Shown here in pieces: positions 6,395 through 11,852 of a stretch of 12,114 bases of DNA. The position numbers were made by a program, and so were the translations under genes. Numbering within the stretch: position 1 is the stretch's first letter; the number at the start of each line of letters is the position of its first letter. Source of the stretch: JBPCOB01 sp051000715 (lineage in GTDB: Bacteria; Actinomycetota; Actinomycetes; JALYNC01); NCBI GenBank assembly GCA_051000715.1, contig JBPCOB010000212.1:1-12114 (forward strand). The letters are read 5' to 3'. The notes beneath the pieces were generated by a model. It did not search any database. It was not told the origin of the DNA and worked only from the letters and a program-made list of their open reading frames with translations.

Positions 6395-7066
6395 CTACGT
6401 ACGGGCGCCGGCCCGGTTGCCTACCACGGCGGCGAGCCCGGTCAGCCCGACGCCGAGGACGATCATGAGCCAGAGGGACAGATGGAGGTTTGCGGGCGCC
6501 ACCGGGCCGACCACGGGAAGGGTCTGCAGCGCGCGCTCCGCGAGTCGGGGAAGCGCGGGTGCGGCGGTAGGCGTGGCCGACGGCCGGGGGGCAGCGCGCG
6601 GCGCGCTGAGAACCGGCGGGGGGGCCACCTGCGGTAGGAGCGACGGGAGAGGCTCGGGCCGGAGTGTGCCGGCCTCGGGCGCCGGCAGATGCCCCCCGCC
6701 GCGGTACACCGGGCCAGGCACTGCGCCGGGAGACGGCGAGCTCGAGGGGCTCGGTGTAGCGGAACCGGTCGGCGATGGGCTGGGCGCCGGTGACGGGCTA
6801 TCGGTCGGCGATGGGCTGGCCGACGGTGACGGGCTGTCGGTGGGGGACGGACTGTCGGTGGGAGAGGGGCTGGCCGACGGTGACGGGCTGTCGGTGGGTG
6901 CCGGACTGTCCGAAGGTGAGGCGCTGTCGGTGGGTGACACGGACGCGGTCGGGGTCGGGTCCGCCGCGCGCCCGGTCGCCAGCGCCGGACCGGCCGCCGG
7001 GAGCACGAGGCAGACGGCCACACCGCCGTACACACCGATCCGGCGCAGCCATCGAGTGCCTGTCAT
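6395..7066 (-). CDS. Signal-peptide, Pro/Ser/Thr-rich repeat stalk, single-TM surface protein
   Basis: I do not recognise a named family. The 223-residue product has a signal peptide (RRIGVYGGVAVCLVLPAAGPALA, probable cleavage after ALA at about 30). A low-complexity stalk made of PTDSPSPSASPSP-like repeats follows at about 37-113, then a proline/alanine-rich segment. One C-terminal membrane helix (about 195-215, LSLWLMIVLGVGLTGLAAVV) precedes a short basic tail. This predicts an extracellular stalk anchored at the membrane. LPVVG at 183-187 sits where a sortase LPxTG motif would be, but lacks the Thr. A GGAAAGG Shine-Dalgarno lies about 6 bases before the ATG. The gene is divergent from the Rpf-like gene, with 360 bases between the starts. 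The plus-strand frame through the same repeat is a composition artefact. Confidence 0.75.
   Translation of the reverse strand: MTGTRWLRRIGVYGGVAVCLVLPAAGPALATGRAADPTPTASVSPTDSASPSDSPAPTDSPSPSASPSPTDSPSPTDSPSPSASPSPTDSPSPAPSPSPTGSATPSPSSSPSPGAVPGPVYRGGGHLPAPEAGTLRPEPLPSLLPQVAPPPVLSAPRAAPRPSATPTAAPALPRLAERALQTLPVVGPVAPANLHLSLWLMIVLGVGLTGLAAVVGNRAGART
6745..6945. repeat. In-gene tandem repeat encoding the Pro/Ser/Thr/Asp stalk
   Basis: A degenerate 18-base unit related to GGTGACGGGCTGTCGGTG is repeated about ten times. On top of this is a 54-base (18-residue) higher-order period: a 32-base segment at 6813-6844 recurs without change at 6867-6898. The repeat stays in frame with the minus-strand gene, so length changes would alter stalk length without breaking the protein. 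Confidence 0.85.
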
Positions 7067-7182
7067 GCCAACCTTTCCGCTCAGGGATCATGACGCTGGA
7101 AGGTTCAACGAGCGGGTCGGCTCGGGGACACGACCGAGCCACCAAATCATGCGCCGGCACCCCGCCGACGCCGGTACCCCGC

Positions 7183-7212
7183 TTGCGCAGGGAGTTCCGG
7201 CCTGCCTAGGCT
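7183..7212 (+). promoter_or_regulatory. Candidate promoter of the riboswitch-Rpf transcript
   Basis: TTGCGC (7183-7188) and TAGGCT (7207-7212) are separated by 18 bases. This fits the actinobacterial housekeeping pattern TTGACN-N16-18-TAGRRT and would start transcription near 7219, just before the riboswitch fold. It was assigned by eye from motif and position only. Confidence 0.5.
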
Positions 7213-7248
7213 ACGGCGGCCAGCCATCCGGCGGGCCTTCGGCTGCGT

Positions 7249-7415
7249 CTTACGCCAAATCCTGCCCTCGCAGCCGGGACTTTCCACCGTCGCCAAGGCA
7301 GGAGCGGGGGACCCCAGATCCATGGGTGCGCCAGTACGCACCCTGGGGTGAAGCCGGACCTTCCGGCCGGGCTACTTCCAGTCCGAACCCGACAGCTCAC
7401 CTCGCCGGCGTGGGG
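7249..7415 (+). ncRNA. ydaO/yuaA c-di-AMP riboswitch
   Basis: The leader of the Rpf-like gene carries the conserved pieces of the ydaO motif. The closing stem is ACGCC (7252-7256) with GGCGT (7407-7411). Next come AGCGGGGGACCCC, a stem ACCCCAG/CTGGGGT (7311-7317 with 7343-7349) containing a 7-bp GGGTGCG/CGCACCC hairpin (7324-7330, 7337-7343), and GGGGTGAAGCCGG. A CCGG-rich stem follows, then the highly conserved CCGAACCCGACAGCTCACCTCG (7383-7404) just before the closing strand. In Streptomyces the same class controls rpfA, and ligand binding lowers expression. Here the closing stem ends 2-3 bases before the GGGAAGGA Shine-Dalgarno (about 7413-7420), so control could act on translation or on transcription; no obvious terminator lies between the fold and the ATG. 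Confidence 0.9.
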
Positions 7416-7426
7416 AAGGATTCTGC

Positions 7427-8086
7427 ATGCCCTCACGCGTTCGTGCCCGCGGGTTGTCCCGCCGGCACACTTCCACCACCAGGAACCTGGCCGCCGGCGC
7501 GATCGGCGCGGCACTGTTGGGCGCCGAGATGCTCGGGGCCGGTCCGGCCGCGGCCGCCGGCTCCGACGCGCTGGCAGCGTTGCGTCAGTGCGAGTCCGGC
7601 GGCAACTACAGCACGAACACCGGCAACGGTTTCTACGGCGCCTACCAGTTCGCCCTAGGGACCTGGCAGGGGCTCGGCTACTCCGGCCTGCCTTCCAGCG
7701 CGTCGCCGGCCATCCAGGACCAGGCCGCCATGCGTCTTCAGGCGCAGCAGGGCTGGGCGCCGTGGCCGGCCTGCTCCCGGCTCGGACTCTACGGCCGGAT
7801 CAGCAGCCCGGTCGTCCACCACCAGTACCGGTCCGTCACCGTGGCCCCCGCCGCCTCGACGGCGTACCGCGGGCAGCTCTTCACCACGGCGCTGGTGAAC
7901 TCGGTGCGCCCGGACGTGCGCGCTTGGCAGCTCCGGATGGTGCAGCTCGGCTACCCGATCACCGTCGACGGCCAGTACGGGCCGCAGTCGGCCGGCGCCT
8001 GCGTCGCCTTCGAGCGGGCCCGCGGCCTCGATGTCGACTCCGGCATCGTCGGGCCGCAGGTCTGGACGGCGGCCTTCGGGCGCTGA
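7427..8086 (+). CDS. Secreted Rpf-like peptidoglycan-cleaving enzyme with C-terminal peptidoglycan-binding domain
   Basis: Resuscitation-promoting-factor domains cleave peptidoglycan like lysozyme or lytic transglycosylase and support growth from dormancy. The 219-residue protein has a signal peptide (about 1-45, ending GPAAAAG). The Rpf domain (about 46-125) includes ALRQCESGGNYSTNTGNGFY, with catalytic Glu56 next to Cys55, then GAYQFALGTWQGLG and WAPWPAC. Cys55 and Cys116 correspond to the disulphide pair of the family. A linker leads to a PG_binding_1-like domain (about 157-217, RAWQLRMVQLGYPITVDGQYGP). GGAAGGA (7414-7420) lies 6 bases before the ATG. The riboswitch upstream links it to c-di-AMP, matching known rpfA control in actinobacteria. 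Which Rpf paralogue it is cannot be decided here. Confidence 0.92.
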   Translation: MPSRVRARGLSRRHTSTTRNLAAGAIGAALLGAEMLGAGPAAAAGSDALAALRQCESGGNYSTNTGNGFYGAYQFALGTWQGLGYSGLPSSASPAIQDQAAMRLQAQQGWAPWPACSRLGLYGRISSPVVHHQYRSVTVAPAASTAYRGQLFTTALVNSVRPDVRAWQLRMVQLGYPITVDGQYGPQSAGACVAFERARGLDVDSGIVGPQVWTAAFGR

Positions 8087-8141
8087 GGACGACGCTGCGT
8101 TCTCGGGTGGCGCTCCGGCAGACGGCTGAAAGACTGGCCGG

Positions 8142-9194
8142 ATGCCGGAGCCGCCCGTTGACGCGCTGCTGCTGGTCTCCTTCGGGGGGCCGGAGGGCGC
8201 CGACGACGTGCTGCCCTTCCTGCGAAACGTCACCCGTGACCGCGGCGTCCCACCCGGGCGCCTCGCCGAGGTGGCCGAGCACTACCGCCACTTCGGCGGG
8301 GTCAGCCCGATCAACGCCCAGAACCGTGCCCTTCGCGCTGCCATCGAGGCCGACCTGGTCGGCGCCGGCCTGAACCTGCCGGTCTACTGGGGCAACCGCA
8401 ACTGGCATCCCTACCTCGCCGACACGGTGCGGGAGATGACGGCGGACGGCGTACGCCGGACGCTGGCCTTCGTCACCTCGGCGTATAGCAGCTACTCCTC
8501 CTGCCGGCAGTACCAGGAGGACCTCGCCGCCGCCCGGTCGGTGGTGGGCACGGCAGCGCCTCGCATCGACAAGCTGCGGCTCTACTACAACACTCCCGGG
8601 TTCATTGCGGCGATGGTCCGGTCCACCACCGCCGCGCTGGCCAAGCTGCCCGCGAATCAGCGTGCGGGTGCCCACCTCGCCTTCGTCGCGCACAGCATCC
8701 CGACCTCGATGGCGGCCAGCAGCGGGCCCGGGGGGGACGCCTACCCCACTCAGCTCGACGAGGCGTCCCGGCTGGTGGCCGAGGAGGTGGGCGGGCAGCC
8801 GTGGCAGCTGGCGTACTCCAGCCGCTCCGGGGCCCCCACGACGCCGTGGCTGGAGCCCGACATCGGCGACCACCTGGCCGCGCTCGCCGACCGTGGGGTC
8901 ACCGACGTGGTGGCCGTTCCGATCGGCTTCGTCTCCGACCACATGGAGGTCATCTACGACCTTGACGTGGAGGCGCGCGAGCGGGCGAACTCGCTCGGTC
9001 TCCGGTTCGTTCGGGCGGCCACCGCCGGAACCGACCCGGGCTTCGTGGCCACCGTCCGTGAGCTGGTACTCGAGCGGCTGAGTGTGACCGGGCCCCGGCG
9101 CGCAGTCGGTCGGCTGGGGCCCTCGCATGACGTCTGTCCGCTCGACTGCTGCCCGCGTGGTAGTCGTTTCGACCTTGCCGGCACCCGCAGGTAG
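8142..9194 (+). CDS. hemH: Ferrochelatase, actinobacterial coproporphyrin type (HemH/CpfC)
   Basis: This enzyme inserts ferrous iron into coproporphyrin III in the coproporphyrin-dependent haem pathway used by Gram-positive bacteria. The 350-residue protein starts with the family LLLVSFGGPE (10-18), and has HFGGVSPIN (50-58), WGNRNWHP (83-90), the catalytic VAHSIP (His184), YSSRSG, and the acidic IGFVSDHMEVIYDLD (His267, Glu269). Cys121 in SSCRQYQED and the C-terminal CPLDCC (Cys332, 336, 337) are the probable ligands of the [2Fe-2S] cluster found in actinobacterial ferrochelatases. The start is fixed by family alignment because the Shine-Dalgarno is weak. In mycobacteria hemH directly follows inhA; here two genes intervene. 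Assignment to the coproporphyrin rather than protoporphyrin route comes from phylum knowledge, not from a diagnostic residue. Confidence 0.94.
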   Translation: MPEPPVDALLLVSFGGPEGADDVLPFLRNVTRDRGVPPGRLAEVAEHYRHFGGVSPINAQNRALRAAIEADLVGAGLNLPVYWGNRNWHPYLADTVREMTADGVRRTLAFVTSAYSSYSSCRQYQEDLAAARSVVGTAAPRIDKLRLYYNTPGFIAAMVRSTTAALAKLPANQRAGAHLAFVAHSIPTSMAASSGPGGDAYPTQLDEASRLVAEEVGGQPWQLAYSSRSGAPTTPWLEPDIGDHLAALADRGVTDVVAVPIGFVSDHMEVIYDLDVEARERANSLGLRFVRAATAGTDPGFVATVRELVLERLSVTGPRRAVGRLGPSHDVCPLDCCPRGSRFDLAGTRR

Positions 9195-9213
9195 CGGCAC
9201 CGGGACGAGAAAT

Positions 9214-9251
9214 GTCCGGCGCGGGGTGACGTCGGGCTGCCCGCGCCGGGC
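9214..9251 (+). terminator. Long perfect hairpin after hemH, candidate terminator
   Basis: CCGGCGCGGG (9216-9225) and CCCGCGCCGG (9240-9249) form a perfect 10-bp stem with a 14-base loop, extendable by a G-T and a G-C pair. It lies about 20 bases after the hemH stop and ahead of the next gene. No T-run follows. It also precedes the 75-residue gene, so it could be a leader structure instead. Confidence 0.55.
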
Positions 9252-9300
9252 CGGCGGTGGCACTATTGAGATGCACACGGTGCCGAGGAGGCGCGAGACA

Positions 9301-9528
9301 ATGGACGAGCAGGTACGCGAGATGTTGGCGCGGCTCACCGAGCGGGTCCGCGCGGCGTTCGTCGAGATCCTGGCCGAGGTACGCCGGCTCACCGCCCCGC
9401 TGTGGGCGATGTGGGCCCGGATGGCGATCCGACGGTGGGAGCAGGTGCAGCGGGTCTTCGCAGAACACCGCGACCTGGTCGAGACCGACGGCTGGCTGGA
9501 CCGCTGGTACTCCTTCGGCACCGCCTGA
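9301..9528 (+). CDS. Small Trp/Arg-rich protein of unknown function
   Basis: This 75-residue protein resembles no family I can name. It is predicted to be mostly helical and amphipathic: MDEQVREMLARLTERVRAAF, then a segment rich in Trp, Arg and Ala (APLWAMWARMAIRRW), and a C-terminal part ending TDGWLDRWYSFGTA. It has no signal peptide, cysteines or clear membrane helix, though the Trp/Arg helix could bind a membrane surface or nucleic acid. ATG 9301 is supported by GAGGAGG (9285-9291) 9 bases upstream; an in-frame ATG at 9271 lacks a good site. It lies between a strong hairpin and a 97-base gap before the ATP-grasp gene, so it may be transcribed alone or with that gene. Codon use matches the neighbours, supporting a real gene. 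Confidence 0.65.
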   Translation: MDEQVREMLARLTERVRAAFVEILAEVRRLTAPLWAMWARMAIRRWEQVQRVFAEHRDLVETDGWLDRWYSFGTA

Positions 9529-9625
9529 CCGACCGCTAGCCGGGCGGCCGACGTGCGGCCATGGTGGCTGCTGTCGTGGCGGCGCTCTGCCCCGCTCCTG
9601 CTGAGTCCCGATCCGAGGAGCGCCG

Positions 9626-10894
9626 ATGCCGACCGCGACCCACGTGCTGGGCCTGCTGCTCGGTACCGAGGAGGACTGGCCGAGCGCGTTCGAGGCGATG
9701 GTCCGCCGGCTCGGTCCCCGCCAGGTGAACGGGAGCACGCACCGGTTCGAGACCGAGCGGCTTACGATCGAGCCGTTCGACCTGCGCGCGCGGCCCCGGC
9801 AGGACCTCGTCATCGACCGGCTCGCCTACTGGTACTACCACCCCCGCGAGTGGCTGAAGAAGGCCGCGCTGATGGACGACGTCTACCTGCTCAACAACCC
9901 GTTCACCTTCCAGGCGATGGAGAAGCACGCGGCGTACTGCGCGATGATCCGGCTCGGCCTAAAGGTCCCGACCACCTGGCTGGTTCCGCATAAGCACCCC
10001 CTGCCGAATGCGCGGTTCGCCTACACCGCGGCGAAGTACAACCGGGCCTTCGACCTGGACTCGGTGGCCGTGCAGGTCGGTTACCCGCTGTTCATGAAGC
10101 CCTACGACGGGGGCGCCTGGGTCGGTGTCAGCCGCATCGCCGACTCCGCCCAGCTGCACCGCGCCTACGACGAGTCCGGCGAGCGGCTGATGCACCTGCA
10201 GGCGTCGGTGGAGGGCTACGACGTCTTCGCCCGGTCGCTGTCGATCGGCGCCGAGACCATGGTCATGCGGTTCCGGCCGGAGCTGCCGATGCACGACCGG
10301 TACGCCGTGGACCACGCCTTTCTCTCGGCCCGGGTTGGGGAGGAGGTCGGCACGATCGGCCGGCTCATCAACGCGTTCTTCCGCTGGGAGTTCAACTCCT
10401 GCGAGACGCTGATCCGCGGCAGCGAGGTCGTCCCGATCGACTATGCGAACGCCTGCCCGGACGTGGCGCTCCCCTCGTTGCACTACTACTTCCCGTGGGC
10501 GATCAAGACGCTGGTGAAGTGGGCGGTCTTCTGCACCGTCACCGGCCGACGGGCGCGCGTCGACTCGGAGACCAGGCGCTATTTCGATATCGGTGACCGG
10601 GCGGACCTCTCGTACGCCGACAAGCTGGCGGCGTACAGACGGCTGGCCGACGACTACTTCGAGACCGCAAGGTACGAGGAGTTCTGCGCCGAGCACCTGG
10701 CCGACGTCGACGAGGCGATGGTCGACTACGTCACCAGTGCCGAGTTCGACCGGCTCCTCGTCGAGGTAGTCGCCTCGACCTATCCGCCGCATGAGCACGA
10801 TCGGTTCGTCGCCCATCTCCGCGGGCTGCTCGGGGCGTGGGCGGACGACCAGGGTCGCACCCCCGCTTCGTCCGACCCCGCCCCGGGCGGGTAG
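9626..10894 (+). CDS. ATP-grasp domain protein, substrate unknown
   Basis: ATP-grasp enzymes activate a carboxylate as an acyl phosphate and join it to an amine, thiol or similar nucleophile. This 422-residue protein has the family layout. A pre-ATP-grasp region ends with NNPFTFQAMEKHAAYCAMIRLGLKVPTTWLV (the usual lobe before the fold). The ATP-binding strand and glycine loop are VGYPLFMKPYDGGAWVGVSRI (Lys158, Gly162-163), and a strand VEGYDVFARSLSIG follows. The metal-binding end is SEVVPIDYANACPD (266-279, Asp272, Asn275). A 140-residue helical C-terminal part after this is not typical of short ligases. GAGGAG (9615-9620) lies 5 bases before the ATG. The next gene starts 5 bases after the stop. 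I do not recognise the subfamily; peptide, amino-acid or cofactor ligation are all open. Confidence 0.8.
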   Translation: MPTATHVLGLLLGTEEDWPSAFEAMVRRLGPRQVNGSTHRFETERLTIEPFDLRARPRQDLVIDRLAYWYYHPREWLKKAALMDDVYLLNNPFTFQAMEKHAAYCAMIRLGLKVPTTWLVPHKHPLPNARFAYTAAKYNRAFDLDSVAVQVGYPLFMKPYDGGAWVGVSRIADSAQLHRAYDESGERLMHLQASVEGYDVFARSLSIGAETMVMRFRPELPMHDRYAVDHAFLSARVGEEVGTIGRLINAFFRWEFNSCETLIRGSEVVPIDYANACPDVALPSLHYYFPWAIKTLVKWAVFCTVTGRRARVDSETRRYFDIGDRADLSYADKLAAYRRLADDYFETARYEEFCAEHLADVDEAMVDYVTSAEFDRLLVEVVASTYPPHEHDRFVAHLRGLLGAWADDQGRTPASSDPAPGG

Positions 10895-10899
10895 CTGCC

Positions 10900-11424
10900 G
10901 TGCCGGCTGGCGTTGGCCCTTTGCCCAGCGACCGCGAGCGGCTGGCGGCCCTGTTGCTGGTTGGCGCTCAGGTCTCCCTGATCGCGTTGCTGGCCGTCCT
11001 GCCGCGGCGGCGGGACTGGCCGGTGCCACCTCCGCTCCGTCGGGCGGGCGCTGCCGGGACGTTAGCCGGGCTGGGGGTGGTGGCGATCAGCGGTCGGCGC
11101 CTGGGTACCGCGCTCACGCCGTCGCCATTGCCGGCCCGGTCCGGCGCGCTGGTGACCGCGGGACCGTACCGGTGGGTGCGCCACCCCCTGTACTCGGGCC
11201 TGCTGCTGGCCGGCGGCGCCCGGACCGCCGCCGCCGGCAGTGCACCGCACCTGGGCGCCTTCGTCGCGCTGGCGGCGCTGCTGGGCGTCAAGGCGCGCTG
11301 GGAGGAGCGCCGACTGCAGGTGCGCTTTCCGGCGTACACGGCCTATGCCCGACGCACCACGCGCTTTGTTCCACGGCTTCGATCAGCACTGGGAGGCTTT
11401 CGGTGGCACGACCGTTCCAAGTGA
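10900..11424 (+). CDS. Isoprenylcysteine carboxyl methyltransferase/phospholipid methyltransferase-like membrane protein
   Basis: A 174-residue integral-membrane protein of the ICMT/PEMT-like superfamily, SAM-dependent methyltransferases that act at the membrane. The signature is VTAGPYRWVRHPLYSG (85-100) followed by a hydrophobic segment, then WEERRLQVRFPAYTAYARRTTRFVP (134-158), where the Glu pair and the FxxYxxYxxxTxRFxP pattern are typical. Hydrophobic segments at about 14-34, 49-65 and 98-131 make up the membrane part. GTG 10900, 5 bases after the ATP-grasp stop and preceded by a G-rich stretch (GGGCGGG), is the most economical start; an in-frame ATG at 10837 would overlap the ATP-grasp gene. 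The acceptor is unknown; bacteria lack prenylated CAAX proteins, so a lipid or small thiol is likelier. It overlaps the VOC gene by 22 bases. Confidence 0.82.
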   Translation: MPAGVGPLPSDRERLAALLLVGAQVSLIALLAVLPRRRDWPVPPPLRRAGAAGTLAGLGVVAISGRRLGTALTPSPLPARSGALVTAGPYRWVRHPLYSGLLLAGGARTAAAGSAPHLGAFVALAALLGVKARWEERRLQVRFPAYTAYARRTTRFVPRLRSALGGFRWHDRSK

Positions 11425-11834
11425 CGATTGACGCAGTCGATCCTGCTCGGCTGGCGGCGTTCTGGGCTGCCGCCCTGGACTACGAGGTGCAACCGCCGCC
11501 GGCCGGCTTCGCCAGCTGGGAGGAGTTTCTTGGCGCGCAGGGTGTCCCACGGGAGCAGTGGGGAACCGCCTCGGCCATCACCGACCCCGACGGGGTGCGA
11601 CCCCGGATCTTCTTCCAGCGGGTGCCGGAGCCGAAGAGGGCGAAGAACCGGGTGCACCTGGACCTGCAGAGCGGCGGCGGGCCGGGGGTACCGGTCGAGC
11701 GGCAGCGCGGAGCCGTCCGGGCGGAGGTCGACCGGCTGGTGGCGCTCGGGGCGACCGAGGTGTCCGAGCACGCCGACCTCGGTGTCGTCTGGGTTGTCAT
11801 GCGCGACCCCGAGGGCAACGAGTTCTGCGCCTAG
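11403..11834 (+). CDS. VOC superfamily (glyoxalase-like) protein
   Basis: A 143-residue protein of the vicinal-oxygen-chelate/glyoxalase-like fold. Visible landmarks are the opening FQVTIDAVDPARLAAFWAAA (5-24, usual for Glyoxalase_6-type proteins), DPDGVRPRIFFQRVPEPK (61-78), KNRVHLDL (81-88, His85) and the ending VMRDPEGNEFCA, with Glu140 at the normal metal-ligand position. The GTG start at 11403 lies inside the end of the methyltransferase gene and has GGGAGG (11391-11396) 6 bases upstream, a strong site that fixes the start. The overlap indicates translational coupling with the methyltransferase. VOC proteins of this type have very different roles (resistance, isomerase, dioxygenase or non-enzymatic binding), so no substrate can be named. 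Confidence 0.88.
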   Translation: MARPFQVTIDAVDPARLAAFWAAALDYEVQPPPAGFASWEEFLGAQGVPREQWGTASAITDPDGVRPRIFFQRVPEPKRAKNRVHLDLQSGGGPGVPVERQRGAVRAEVDRLVALGATEVSEHADLGVVWVVMRDPEGNEFCA

Positions 11835-11852
11835 GGGTGCCAGCGCTGAGAC

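Noticed and set aside
6745..6945. CRISPR-like array
   Set aside because: Units are short, degenerate, without unique spacers, and stay in frame with a Pro/Ser/Thr stalk, so this is a coding repeat.
5616..7658. Very long plus-strand frame across inhA, the stalk gene and the Rpf leader
   Set aside because: It is out of frame with InhA, low in complexity, crosses the riboswitch and resembles no protein; high GC keeps stops rare.
9271..9273. Upstream ATG for the 75-residue protein
   Set aside because: It is in frame but has no Shine-Dalgarno, while ATG 9301 has GAGGAGG at good spacing.
7959..9521. Long minus-strand frame opposite hemH
   Set aside because: It mirrors the well-supported ferrochelatase and small-protein genes and has no recognisable domain.
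9546..9560. GGCCG-ACGTG-CGGCC hairpin between the small gene and the ATP-grasp gene
   Set aside because: A 5-bp stem is expected often in DNA this GC-rich; too weak to call a terminator.
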